Assembly: GCA_041576975.1 (NCBI GenBank)
Contig: JBFGJY010000034.1
Span: 1 to 25,339 of the forward strand
Reading direction: 5' to 3'
DNA from: JBFGJY01 sp041576975
GTDB lineage: Bacteria > Pseudomonadota > Gammaproteobacteria > UBA4575
DNA length: 25,339 nt
A program made the position numbers and the translations under genes. Numbering within the stretch: position 1 is the stretch's first letter; each line of letters starts with the position of its first letter. The notes beneath the pieces are model-generated. The model saw only the letters and a program-made list of their open reading frames with translations, was not told the DNA's origin and did no database searches. This document shows, piece after piece, positions 13,920-22,630 of the stretch.

Positions 13920-15233
13920 TTGTTTGATCAAGTGGATGTTTATCGTCCACTGGCAGATCGCATGCGTCCAATCACATTGAAAGAGTTTGTAGGTCAAGCG
14001 CATCTACTTGCAAAAGATAAACCACTAAGGCAAGCCATCGAGCAAGGCAAGCTCCATTCAATGATTTTTTGGGGGCCACCTGGTACAGGTAAAACTACAC
14101 TTGCACGTATTATATCTAATACTTCGAACGCACAGTTTATTCCCATTTCTGCCGTGCTCTCAGGTGTAAAGGAAATACGCCAAGCAATTGATCAAGCTAA
14201 AGCTCACCGACAGGGTATAGATTCAAGAACAGTACTGTTTGTCGATGAGGTGCATCGTTTTAATAAAGCCCAACAAGATGCATTTTTACCACATATTGAA
14301 GATGGCACGATCTATTTTATTGGTGCCACTACAGAAAACCCATCTTTTGAATTGAATAATGCATTACTCTCAAGAGCTCGCATCTATGTGCTCAAGAGGT
14401 TAACTGAAGAAGATGTAATGCAATGTATCGATCAAGCTTTACATGATGAAAACCATGGTTTGGGCGAACAAAAACTTTCTATCGATGAGGATGCTAAAAA
14501 AATGCTTGCAATGGCTGCAGATGGTGATGCACGTCGTGCACTTAATTTTCTAGAAATTGCTGCAGATTTATTAGATATAAATTCTAAAGACAAAGTCATT
14601 ACAAAAGAAATCATTCAGGAAGTTACCGCACAGTCCACACGGCGTTTCGACAAACAAGGTGAGTATTTTTATGATCAAATTTCAGCACTACATAAATCGG
14701 TACGCGGATCGGATCCAGATGCAGCATTATATTGGTTTTGTAGAATGGTCGATGGAGGTTGTGACCCGCACTATATCGCACGACGTATCGTGCGTATGGC
14801 GAGTGAAGATATTGGTAATGCTGATCCACGTGGGTTACAAGTTTCATTAGATGCGTGGAATACTTATGAGCGTCTGGGTTCACCTGAGGGGGAGTTGGCC
14901 ATTGCACAGGCCATTGTTTATCTAGCGTGTGTGCCAAAAAGTAATGCCGTTTACCTTGCATATAAGGCTGCAATGCATGATGCAAAAGAATGTGGCACCT
15001 TAGAAGTACCCATGCATCTACGAAATGCACCAACAAAGTTAATGAAGGAGATCGGTTACGGTGATGGTTATCGCTATGCACACGATGAAGAAGACGCCTA
15101 TGCCACAGGCGAAGTATATCTTCCAGATGAATTACGAGGTTCGCGTTACTATAATCCCGTTGGTCGAGGGTTAGAGCTCAAAATTAAAGAGCATATGGAC
15201 AAACTTCGCAACAAAATTCAAAATTTAGATTAA
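13920..15233 (+). CDS. rarA: RarA, replication-associated recombination AAA+ ATPase
   Basis: RarA (MgsA) acts at stalled replication forks as a clamp-loader-like AAA+ ATPase and interacts with SSB. The 437 residues contain Walker A GPPGTGKTT (52-60), Walker B VLFVDEVHRF (105-114), sensor-1 region IGATTENPSFELN, the arginine-finger segment LLSRARIYVL, and the family C-terminus with SALHKSVRGSDPDAALYW, GNADPRGLQVSLDAW and HLRNAPTKLMKEIGYG. The TTG at 13920 is the first normal start. However, the frame is open further up: ITSLSFNSST aligns with the E. coli N-terminus (MSNLSLDF), with an ATC at 13887 about 7 bases after AGGTG, so the real start may be there. Its usual partner lolA is 13.6 kb upstream, crcB-serS lies 5.4 kb downstream. 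Confidence 0.95.
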   Translation: MFDQVDVYRPLADRMRPITLKEFVGQAHLLAKDKPLRQAIEQGKLHSMIFWGPPGTGKTTLARIISNTSNAQFIPISAVLSGVKEIRQAIDQAKAHRQGIDSRTVLFVDEVHRFNKAQQDAFLPHIEDGTIYFIGATTENPSFELNNALLSRARIYVLKRLTEEDVMQCIDQALHDENHGLGEQKLSIDEDAKKMLAMAADGDARRALNFLEIAADLLDINSKDKVITKEIIQEVTAQSTRRFDKQGEYFYDQISALHKSVRGSDPDAALYWFCRMVDGGCDPHYIARRIVRMASEDIGNADPRGLQVSLDAWNTYERLGSPEGELAIAQAIVYLACVPKSNAVYLAYKAAMHDAKECGTLEVPMHLRNAPTKLMKEIGYGDGYRYAHDEEDAYATGEVYLPDELRGSRYYNPVGRGLELKIKEHMDKLRNKIQNLD

Positions 15234-15258
15234 ATAAAATTTTTAGGGGAGAAACTGA

Positions 15259-15543
15259 GTGGATCAACTAAAATTGTCAAAAGAACTTATCGATAAAATA
15301 CAACAAATACTAGTCGATGAAGACGAACGCGCAAAAAACCCATTATTAGCTGGTCAATATTTGGCAGCAGTGATTGGATTTATAGTGGGCAATCATGATC
15401 TCCCTACAGGGGAAAAAAATGAAATTATGAATGAACTAAATGCGTTTGCTAAATATGTCTATGATGATATCACGCGTCAAAGACAAGTAGGCATGCGACC
15501 AAAAGGCGAAGCATTTGGAATTTGGAAGCCAGGTGATAATTAA
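15259..15543 (+). CDS. Small cytoplasmic protein downstream of rarA, unknown function
   Basis: A 94-residue, mostly helical, charged protein: KLSKELIDKIQQILVDEDER, then PLLAGQYLAAVIGFIVGNHD, then KNEIMNELNAFAKYVYDDI and a C-terminus with RPKGEAFGIWKPGDN. It starts with GTG (15259) after a strong ribosome site (AGGGGAG), 25 bases behind rarA on the same strand, so co-transcription is likely. No signal peptide; one mildly hydrophobic helix. I do not recognise a family. It is convergent with the antiporter gene, with only 9 bases between stops. Confidence 0.7.
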   Translation: MDQLKLSKELIDKIQQILVDEDERAKNPLLAGQYLAAVIGFIVGNHDLPTGEKNEIMNELNAFAKYVYDDITRQRQVGMRPKGEAFGIWKPGDN

Positions 15544-15552
15544 TATCAATTA

Positions 15553-16737
15553 TTAATCCCGCCTTAATTTATCTAAAATTGCTATCGGTGTGGGGTAGCG
15601 AAATACAATTAAATAGGTAGATAGAATAAAGCTTACTATTGTGCAGACTTGAATAAAATTTGTAGCTTTTATCGATATTAAGCCTGCACTCATTGCAACA
15701 AACCCAACTAATAATGAGAACTCACTAAGTTGGCCCAACCGCACACCGATTTCTCTAGAGTCGTGTTCAGACTCACCACTCTTTTGGATCAAAAGTTTAA
15801 ATACAAAAGGTTTAACGATCAGCAATACACTACTTGTGATGATAGCGGGAATGAGCATCTTCCAAGCAAGCCCTACATCTAAGCTCGCACCTAACGAAAA
15901 GAAAAAGATAACTAAGAAAAAATCACGAATGGGTTTTAAGCTTTCTGCAATGAAAAATGAAATTGGGCCTACCGCAATAGAGACTCCAGCAATAAAGGCA
16001 CCAGTTTCATGTGACAAACCAATGATATGTGCGAGTTCTGCTATTCCTAAGCACCATCCGATGGCCAATAAAAAAATGTATTCTTTAATTTTGTCGAATT
16101 TTTCCATAAGTTTAATTATCACAAACCGTTCAATTACAAATGCAAATATAATCAATCCTGGTAATGCGATTGCGAGCTGAATTAATTCATTAAATGTACT
16201 TGAGCCCTCGCCTTGTGTTTCGATGAGTAATAAAAGAATAATGGCTAATATATCTTGCAGTAAAAGAATACTAATGATGATTTCGCCCACATGCTGATGA
16301 TGTAGCACGGTCGTAGGTAATAATTTAAGACCAATAATAGTGCTGGAAAACATAAAGGCACATGCAATAATGAGTTGATCTAATCGAGATAGTTGTAATA
16401 CCCACGCCGCTGCATAACCAATTAATGCAAATATTAGAGAGCTGCCAAAAGTGACCAGTGTAGATTGTTTAATTGATGTGAGAAGTTTTTGAGGATGTAA
16501 ATTGAGTCCTAGTAAAAATAATAAAAACATGATCCCGACTTTTGCAATTTGTCGTGAAAATTCGATATCTTGAACCACATTCAAAACTGAAGGGCCGAGA
16601 ATGATTCCAACTGCAATATAGGCAACAAGAAGGGCTTGCCTGGCAAATAACGCAACTGTGGCAAGAATCGCTGCGCTGGTAAAAATAATAAAAATTGAAA
16701 ATATAATGGATTCTGATGAAGACAACGCCAAATCCAT
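15553..16737 (-). CDS. CPA2-family cation/proton antiporter (Kef-type membrane domain)
   Basis: A 394-residue integral membrane protein with about 11-12 hydrophobic helices and the Na+/H+ exchanger fold typical of KefB/YbaL: ARQALLVAYIAVGIILGPSV near residues 29-48, KVGIMFLLFLLGLNLHPQKL, the acidic GLSHETGAFIAGVSIAVGP segment, and REIGVRLGQLSEFSLLVGF. It lacks the cytoplasmic RCK/TrkA-N domain of full Kef proteins and stops soon after the last helix. It exports K+ or Na+ against protons; the ion is not determined. It starts 27 bases after the glcF stop on the same strand, so it is probably the last gene of the glc operon, possibly balancing ion or pH changes during glycolate use. Confidence 0.85.
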   Translation of the reverse strand: MDLALSSSESIIFSIFIIFTSAAILATVALFARQALLVAYIAVGIILGPSVLNVVQDIEFSRQIAKVGIMFLLFLLGLNLHPQKLLTSIKQSTLVTFGSSLIFALIGYAAAWVLQLSRLDQLIIACAFMFSSTIIGLKLLPTTVLHHQHVGEIIISILLLQDILAIILLLLIETQGEGSSTFNELIQLAIALPGLIIFAFVIERFVIIKLMEKFDKIKEYIFLLAIGWCLGIAELAHIIGLSHETGAFIAGVSIAVGPISFFIAESLKPIRDFFLVIFFFSLGASLDVGLAWKMLIPAIITSSVLLIVKPFVFKLLIQKSGESEHDSREIGVRLGQLSEFSLLVGFVAMSAGLISIKATNFIQVCTIVSFILSTYLIVFRYPTPIAILDKLRRD

Positions 16738-16764
16738 TAGACTAGTTCCATATTAGATTTTTTT

Positions 16765-17964
16765 TTAAACAAGCAATTCGATCCAATGTTTAACAGGTTT
16801 TTTGGTGCCAGACGATAAATGCATTAGGCAACCAATATTTGCTGTCGCGATAATATCAGGCTGGTTTTCTTCCAAATTAGTAATTTTATTTTGCAATAAT
16901 TTATTAGAGAGTTCTGTTTCTAGTAGAGAATAGCTTCCGGCTGAGCCACAGCAAAGATGTGAGTCTCTAATTGCTACCAACTCATATCCAGCTTCTTTTA
17001 GCTTATTTTCTATATTGCCAAGAATTTTTTGTCCATGCTGTAAAGTGCAGGGACTATGAAAAGCGACAGTTTTATTTTTAAGGTTACATGTATTTACTTT
17101 GATTTCTGAGGTAATTTCTGAGAGATCTCTACAGCGTTCTGAGATGAAATTAGCCTTTTCAGTATAGGTGCTATCAGCTTGCATGATAGTACTATATTGC
17201 TTTATAAAGCTACTGCAACCACTTGAAGTTATTAGTAAATATTCATGGCTTTCACATAGTTTTTGGTACCAGCTGTCGATGTTACTACATACTGTTTGTT
17301 TCGCTTTTTCGAGATCTGTTAAATGAAACGCTAAGGCCCCACAGCAGTTTGTCTGCACTTCATCGAGCTGGATATTTGAATGTTGAAGCACTTCAGATGC
17401 AGCCGCATTTATTTGCGGTGCAGCGGATGATTGTACACATCCCTTTATGGTCAACATTTTGCGTTTGGCAGATCGTGAAGGGGTTGATTTTAGAGGTTTC
17501 GGTCTAACTGGAATTTTTTTTGCCAAATTAGAAGGTAATAGTGGTCTAAAAATTTGGGCCAGTGCAAATATAGGCGCTACTAATCTTGGGTTTGAGAAGA
17601 TACTGATAATCAATCCACGTTTTAGCTTATTAAATGTTGGTCGTTCAATGGCCTTTTCTATATGTTTGCGCCCAATATCTACCAAACCACCAAATTCGAC
17701 CCCTGAGGGGCATGTAGTTTCACAGGCTAGGCAAGTCAAACATCGGTCAAGATGCTTCAAACTTATATTGCTAGTTACTTTTTCTTCAAAAAAGTCCTTT
17801 ATCAAATAAATTCGTCCACGTGGCCCATCGAGTTCATCGCCCGTGAGTTGATAGGTTGGGCAGGTTGCATTACAAAACCCACAATGTACGCAATTACGTA
17901 TAATTTCATTAACGCGCTGTCCATCTGGAGTTTGTAAAAATTCAGGTGTAAATGATGTTTGCAT
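16765..17964 (-). CDS. glcF: GlcF, glycolate oxidase iron-sulfur subunit
   Basis: GlcF passes electrons from the flavin subunits of glycolate oxidase to the respiratory chain at the inner membrane. It has two ferredoxin-type 4Fe-4S motifs, C25-X2-C28-X2-C31-X3-C35-P and C75-X2-C78-X2-C81-X3-C85-P. Downstream are two cysteine-rich CCG-type domains (NCCGALAFH and LCCGSAGSYS, plus AFHSPCTLQHGQ), the arrangement of the GlcF/heterodisulfide-reductase D family. At 399 residues it is close to the E. coli protein (407). It starts 6 bases after the glcE stop, which implies tight co-transcription as glcD-glcE-glcF. Confidence 0.95.
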   Translation of the reverse strand: MQTSFTPEFLQTPDGQRVNEIIRNCVHCGFCNATCPTYQLTGDELDGPRGRIYLIKDFFEEKVTSNISLKHLDRCLTCLACETTCPSGVEFGGLVDIGRKHIEKAIERPTFNKLKRGLIISIFSNPRLVAPIFALAQIFRPLLPSNLAKKIPVRPKPLKSTPSRSAKRKMLTIKGCVQSSAAPQINAAASEVLQHSNIQLDEVQTNCCGALAFHLTDLEKAKQTVCSNIDSWYQKLCESHEYLLITSSGCSSFIKQYSTIMQADSTYTEKANFISERCRDLSEITSEIKVNTCNLKNKTVAFHSPCTLQHGQKILGNIENKLKEAGYELVAIRDSHLCCGSAGSYSLLETELSNKLLQNKITNLEENQPDIIATANIGCLMHLSSGTKKPVKHWIELLV

Positions 17965-17970
17965 AAATTA

Positions 17971-19026
17971 CTAAAACTCGGCATACATTCTACCTGGATT
18001 TAGGATTCCTGCGGGGTCAAAAGCGTGTTTAAGTTTGCGGTGAATGTTCATCGAAACTAGAGAGAGTGGATGAAATATTTGCTGAGTAGTATTGCCACGA
18101 AATAAACATGCATGTCCACCCATGCGCTCTACTTCAAAGCGTATATCTTCTGCATTTGCCTCGGTCGCATACCAACGCAAAGCACCATCCCATTCTATTA
18201 CACATGGCCCTGGTATATTAAGTGGAGCAGTACTTGGGGGTACTGAAATTCTCCAGAGCGGCAAATCAGTTAGAAAGAATTCATGTGCGTGCTCTTTGAT
18301 GTTTGTCCAAAAGATGTCGTTCCAATCTATTAAATCACCGCCAATGTACTCAGTGCATGCTTCGAGTGTAGATAATGAGCCTGATAAACGAATATGAAGA
18401 TCCTTCCCATCGTAAAATGTTGCAGTGATAGGCATAGGGGTATTCGCCCACTCATTCATTTTTTGTATTGCATCGCTAGAATTTAAAGAAATAGCAACGG
18501 TATGTTCGCATGCCGGTTTGGGAATCAAACGCAAGGTAATAGACATCAAAATACCTAAGGTACCTAGTGCACCGCACATCAGTCTCGATATGTCATAACC
18601 AGCAACATTTTTCATTACTTTGCCACCAAATTGTAAGTATTCGCCTTTCCCGTTAATAATCTCCGCTCCTAAAATGCAATCGCGGACAGCGCCAGCACTT
18701 GTACGTCTGGGCCCAGACAGTCCTGCTGCAACCATTCCACCTAGAGTAGCAGCGGATCCAAAATGAGGGGGCTCAAACGGTAGCATTTGTTTTTCACTAT
18801 CGACAGCCTGTTCAATCTCAGTTAAAGAAGTCCCACTATGTGCGGTGATAAAGAGCTCAGAAGGTTCGTATTCAACAATTCCGGTGTGATTTAGCAATGA
18901 AAGCTGTGCACCTTCATTTTTTCTACCATAGAAGTGCTTGGTTTCACCTGCCTGTATAACTAAGGCATGGTGTTTGTGATAGGCATCTTGTACGCGAGAT
19001 GCTATTTCTGCCTTGATGTCAGTCAC
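17971..19026 (-). CDS. glcE: GlcE, glycolate oxidase FAD-binding subunit
   Basis: GlcE is the second flavoprotein-type subunit of the membrane-associated glycolate oxidase. The 351 residues show an FAD-linked PCMH-type fold: YEPSELFITAHSGTSLTEIE, then PFEPPHFGSAATLGGMVAAG, then SGPRRTSAGAVRDCILGAEI and GGKVMKNVAGYDISRLMCGA, which is the typical GlcE path (G-x-A-T-L-G-G, then N-x-A-G-Y-D). The C-terminus FDPAGILNPGRMY is the family ending. Length matches E. coli GlcE (350). The gene starts 17 bases after the glcD stop and ends 6 bases before glcF. It is intact, with no odd residues seen. Confidence 0.95.
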   Translation of the reverse strand: MTDIKAEIASRVQDAYHKHHALVIQAGETKHFYGRKNEGAQLSLLNHTGIVEYEPSELFITAHSGTSLTEIEQAVDSEKQMLPFEPPHFGSAATLGGMVAAGLSGPRRTSAGAVRDCILGAEIINGKGEYLQFGGKVMKNVAGYDISRLMCGALGTLGILMSITLRLIPKPACEHTVAISLNSSDAIQKMNEWANTPMPITATFYDGKDLHIRLSGSLSTLEACTEYIGGDLIDWNDIFWTNIKEHAHEFFLTDLPLWRISVPPSTAPLNIPGPCVIEWDGALRWYATEANAEDIRFEVERMGGHACLFRGNTTQQIFHPLSLVSMNIHRKLKHAFDPAGILNPGRMYAEF

Positions 19027-19043
19027 AAGAATGTATGCTGTAC

Positions 19044-20510
19044 TTAAAAACGTGGGAGATCTGCATGAGGCAATTTACCTTTATGTACGTGCATAGCTCC
19101 AAATTCTGCACAGCGATGCAGGGTAGGAATGGCTTTCCCAGGATTTAATAATTCATTCATATCAAATGCTGCCTTGATCGCATAAAACGTATTAAGTTCG
19201 GCTTCATTAAATTGCACACACATTTGATTAAGTTTTTCTACACCAACACCATGTTCACCTGTAATGGTTCCACCTACTTCTACACATAGCTCAAGGATCT
19301 CGCCGCCGAGTTTTTCTGCACTCTCTAATTCACCTTGTTTATTTGCATCATAGAGAATTACGGGATGTAGATTGCCATCGCCAGCATGAAAGACATTTGC
19401 AACACGTAGGCCATACTTTTTGGAAAGCGTAGTAATAATTTCTAAAACTTGTGCGAGATGTTTTCGTGGAATCGTTCCATCCATACAATAGTAATCTGGT
19501 GTCAACTTTCCTAGTGCAGGAAAAGAAGCTTTTCGTCCCATCCATAATTTTTCAGCCTCTTGTTCATCTTTGGCTAATCGAACTTCAAAAGCTTGATGCT
19601 CACTAAATATTTTTTGCACAAACTTAACCTGTGAATTCAGTTCTTCCTCAAATCCATCAAGCTCACAAATTAGAATTGCAGCTGCGTTCAGGGGGTAGCC
19701 TGGGCTGCAATATTGTTCAGTTGCTTGGATAGTTAAGTGATCCATCATTTCAAGACCTGCGGGTATTACTCCATTTGAAATGATCCCAGCCACGGCATTA
19801 CTCGCTTTTTGTATTTGATCAAAAGCAGCTAAAAGTACATTTCTTTTATGAGGATAAGGAAGCAGCTTTACTGTGGCTTCTAAAGTAATACAAAGCATTC
19901 CTTCAGAACCAGTGATTAGCGAGAGCAGATCAAAACCAGGTGAATCAAAGCATTTACCACCAAGCTCCAAAACTTCTCCATCAATCGTTAGTACTTTCAG
20001 TGCCAGTACATTGTGTACAGTCAGCCCATATTTTAAGCAATGAACACCACCAGAATTTTCAGCTATGTTACCGCCGATGGTGCATGCAATTTGTGAAGAA
20101 GGGTCTGGCGCATAGTAAAGCCCATAAGGTTTAGCCGCCTCTGAGATTGCTAAATTTCTAACCCCAGGCTCGACTCTTGCAGTTCGATTGTTGGGATCAA
20201 TTTCTATAATCTTATTGAGTTTAGCCAAATTCAATAGCACACCCTCGGAGTGTGGTAGTGCACCACCCGATAGGCTTGTACCTGCACCACGCGCAACAAT
20301 TGGCAGCTTTAATTCTCTGCAGATGTCTACGATTGCTTTTATTTGTTCAATATTACTTGGCAGTAATGCGAGACGAGGCAACTGTCTATAAGCTGTGAGT
20401 GCATCACATTCGTATGGATACAGTTGTTCTTTCTTAGCTAAGACTGCATCTTCAGGTAAAACTCGATGAAATCGCTCTGTCAGACTCGCTAAACTGATTA
20501 ATTCACTCAT
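19044..20510 (-). CDS. glcD: GlcD, glycolate oxidase catalytic FAD subunit
   Basis: GlcD oxidises glycolate (and often D-lactate) to glyoxylate with FAD. The 488 residues contain the N-terminal FAD domain VARGAGTSLSGGALPHSEGV and ACTIGGNIAENSGGVHCLKY. They also contain the C-terminal FAD-linked oxidase domain with VFHAGDGNLHPVILYD and GTITGEHGVGVEKLNQM, ending in FDMNELLNPGKAIP. Length is close to E. coli GlcD (499). It is the first gene of a minus-strand operon with glcE, glcF and a cation/proton antiporter. A ribosome site (GGAG) lies 10-12 bases before the ATG. No glcC-type regulator is adjacent; instead the operon is divergent from crcB across 175 bases. Confidence 0.95.
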   Translation of the reverse strand: MSELISLASLTERFHRVLPEDAVLAKKEQLYPYECDALTAYRQLPRLALLPSNIEQIKAIVDICRELKLPIVARGAGTSLSGGALPHSEGVLLNLAKLNKIIEIDPNNRTARVEPGVRNLAISEAAKPYGLYYAPDPSSQIACTIGGNIAENSGGVHCLKYGLTVHNVLALKVLTIDGEVLELGGKCFDSPGFDLLSLITGSEGMLCITLEATVKLLPYPHKRNVLLAAFDQIQKASNAVAGIISNGVIPAGLEMMDHLTIQATEQYCSPGYPLNAAAILICELDGFEEELNSQVKFVQKIFSEHQAFEVRLAKDEQEAEKLWMGRKASFPALGKLTPDYYCMDGTIPRKHLAQVLEIITTLSKKYGLRVANVFHAGDGNLHPVILYDANKQGELESAEKLGGEILELCVEVGGTITGEHGVGVEKLNQMCVQFNEAELNTFYAIKAAFDMNELLNPGKAIPTLHRCAEFGAMHVHKGKLPHADLPRF

Positions 20511-20685
20511 ATAAATTGAGCTCCACTTCTATTAATCTCGCGCTTTGTTGATCTCTAGTGGGGTTCTCATATAATCGCGACCACTTTGATTGCTATAATT
20601 TCATTGTTTCTCAATATACCATTGATCGATACAGTTCATAGCGATTTTGAGTTTCTAAAAAAAACCAAATAATGGGAGATTTACA

Positions 20686-21057
20686 GTGACGATAGCGGGT
20701 ATAGCTATAGGGGGTGCTATTGGTTCCGTACTAAGATATCTCATTCAGATGCAGTGTATTAATTGGTTTGGGACTAAATTTCCGTATGGAACGCTGGTGG
20801 TGAATACACTTGGGTCATTATTGATAGGTTTTTTATCTATCGTCCTGTTAGAACGATTTTTTGTGTCCATTGAAATTCGATTCGCAATTCTTGTTGGGTT
20901 ACTTGGAGGATTTACAACCTTTTCTACATTTTCTCTCGAAACTCTAAGTCTTATTCAACAAGGTAGTCTGTTAAGTGCTGCTAGTAATATTATTTTTAAT
21001 GTTGCGTTATGCATTATTGCATGCTTTTTGGGGGTTACGCTGGCACGCTTTATTTAA
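20686..21057 (+). CDS. crcB: CrcB/Fluc fluoride channel
   Basis: Fluc proteins are dual-topology dimers that let fluoride out of the cell. The 123 residues have four helices and the family signatures: GGAIGSVLRY (9-18), PYGTLVVNTLGS with Asn40 in the pore motif, and GGFTTFSTFSLE (74-85) with the phenylalanines that line the fluoride path. It starts with GTG after GGGAG, about 7 bases upstream. It lies 20 bases ahead of serS, as in Pseudomonas-type rarA-crcB-serS clusters. I looked for the fluoride riboswitch upstream and did not find its consensus. Confidence 0.95.
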   Translation: MTIAGIAIGGAIGSVLRYLIQMQCINWFGTKFPYGTLVVNTLGSLLIGFLSIVLLERFFVSIEIRFAILVGLLGGFTTFSTFSLETLSLIQQGSLLSAASNIIFNVALCIIACFLGVTLARFI

Positions 21058-21077
21058 GTCGATAAGAAGAATTCACT

Positions 21078-22352
21078 ATGTTAGATCCAAAATTACTGCG
21101 CACAGAATTTGACGAAATCGCCAAACAGTTAGGTCGTCGTACTTTAGATTTAGGCAAAGACCAATTTTTAGCTCTAGAAGAACAACGCAAGAAGTTACAA
21201 ATCATCACTGAGGATTTACAAAATCAACGCAATAAGAATTCAAAATTAGTCGGTCAGGCAAAATCTAAAGGAGAGGATGCCAGTGATATCTTGGCTCAAA
21301 TGGAAAAAATCAATCAAGAACTCAAATCCAATGAATCCAATTTAGAGAAATTGCAGAATGAAATTCATGCATGGATGCTAGGGTTGCCAAATATTCCTCA
21401 TGAGACTGTTCCTGAAGGCAGTAGTGAGGATGACAATATTGAGGTTAGAAAATGGGGAACTATCCCTAGCTTTGATTTTAAAGTCTTAGATCATGTTGAT
21501 TTAGGTGAAAAACTGGGTGGATTGGATTTTGCAAGCGCAGCGAAAATAACGGGTAGCCGATTTGTAGCTATGTATGGCGACATCGCAAAGTTACACCGTG
21601 CCCTTATACAATTCATGCTAGATATCCATGTTTCTGAACATGGTTATCAAGAGGTCTATGTTCCCTATATCGTTAATGCACAAAGTCTGACCGGTACAGG
21701 ACAGTTGCCTAAATTTGAAGAAGATCTATTCAAGCTAGAAACCGAAAGTGCATATTATTTGGTTCCTACTGCTGAAGTGCCGGTTACAAACTTATGGCGT
21801 GATCGCATCGCAAAAGAAGATGAGCTACCCATAAAATATGTCTGCCACACACCTTGTTTTCGATCTGAGGCTGGTTCATATGGCAAAGATACGCGAGGAA
21901 TGATCCGTCAGCATCAATTTGAAAAAGTTGAGTTGGTGCAGCTGGTAAAACCTGATTCCTCTTGGCGCATGCTCGAAGAGCTAACGGGACATGCAGAAAC
22001 AATACTACAAAAACTGGAACTTCCTTATCGAGTTGTTACCTTGTGCACAGGAGATTTAGGATTTTCTTCTGCTAAAACCTACGATATAGAAGTTTGGTTG
22101 CCAGGCCAGAAAGCTTACCGTGAAATTTCTTCTTGTAGTAATTTTTTAGATTTTCAAGCTAGAAGGCTGAAGGCTCGATGGAAAAATACTGCAACGAAAA
22201 AAACCGAACTGTTACATACATTAAATGGCTCAGGGTTGGCTGTTGGTAGAACACTAGTTGCCATACTTGAAAATTATCAAGATGCACAAGGCAATGTTCA
22301 TATTCCTACGGTTTTAATTCCGTATATGAATGGCTTAGAAATAATTTCTTAA
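21078..22352 (+). CDS. serS: Seryl-tRNA synthetase
   Basis: SerRS charges tRNA-Ser (and Sec-tRNA where present). The 424 residues show the N-terminal long antiparallel coiled-coil arm that grips the tRNA variable loop (about residues 28-100, charged heptads such as LEEQRKKLQIITEDLQNQRN). The class II catalytic domain follows with the TGTGQLPKFEEDLF and PTAEVPVTNLWRD segments, motif 2 near FRSEAGSYGKDTRGMIRQHQ (around residue 261) and motif 3 NGSGLAVGRTLVAILENYQ near the C-terminus. Length matches the family. Start ATG at 21078 with AGAAGAA upstream, 20 bases after crcB, likely co-transcribed. A minus-strand RNA-like structure lies just behind it. Confidence 0.97.
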   Translation: MLDPKLLRTEFDEIAKQLGRRTLDLGKDQFLALEEQRKKLQIITEDLQNQRNKNSKLVGQAKSKGEDASDILAQMEKINQELKSNESNLEKLQNEIHAWMLGLPNIPHETVPEGSSEDDNIEVRKWGTIPSFDFKVLDHVDLGEKLGGLDFASAAKITGSRFVAMYGDIAKLHRALIQFMLDIHVSEHGYQEVYVPYIVNAQSLTGTGQLPKFEEDLFKLETESAYYLVPTAEVPVTNLWRDRIAKEDELPIKYVCHTPCFRSEAGSYGKDTRGMIRQHQFEKVELVQLVKPDSSWRMLEELTGHAETILQKLELPYRVVTLCTGDLGFSSAKTYDIEVWLPGQKAYREISSCSNFLDFQARRLKARWKNTATKKTELLHTLNGSGLAVGRTLVAILENYQDAQGNVHIPTVLIPYMNGLEIIS

Positions 22353-22377
22353 CTTTAAAGTAATAAACTTTGCAGAA

Positions 22378-22483
22378 TTAAAAAAGCCAGCGTGGGTTGG
22401 GGCACGCTGGCTTCGAGACCTACGTTAAATTAATAACGTAGATTTGGGGACTCTGTCTTGTGGGCTATGCGCTAGTTACTTAC
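22378..22483 (-). ncRNA. Candidate small RNA, minus strand, with intrinsic terminator
   Basis: On the minus strand this roughly 105-base segment ends in GCCAGCGTG-CCCCAACC-CACGCTGGC (22411-22386), a perfect 9-base-pair stem, followed at once by six T (22385-22380): a textbook rho-independent terminator. Upstream in the same RNA is a second hairpin, CTACGTTA-TTAATT-TAACGTAG (22441-22420). A -10-like TAAAAT (22496-22491) would start transcription near 22483. On the plus strand the big hairpin is followed by TTCGAG, so it is not a proper terminator for serS. No protein frame fits, and the nearest minus-strand gene ends about 675 bases away. I do not recognise a known RNA family. Confidence 0.4.
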
Positions 22484-22630
22484 AATTATTATTTTACACC
22501 AGCATATAGCAAATTAGAAATTAATAATAATTGCGATGTGCAATAGTTAAATAATCAGCTAAGTCATTTTTACATTACACAACGGATTCATTTCCCATAA
22601 AAAAAATTTGGGTTTCAGTAGTAAATTTTT

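Noticed and set aside
14623..15081. 152-codon minus-strand frame inside rarA
   Set aside because: It is antisense to a strongly conserved RarA region; its composition (His- and Tyr-rich) is that of a shadow frame.
20511..20685. Fluoride riboswitch upstream of crcB
   Set aside because: I looked for the crcB-motif consensus (the GG-GATGG start and later conserved GATGA segment) and found nothing matching. Only an ordinary AT-rich divergent promoter region is seen.
22386..22411. Hairpin behind serS as the serS terminator
   Set aside because: On the plus strand the stem is followed by TTCGAGACC, not a T-tract; the T-run exists only on the minus strand.
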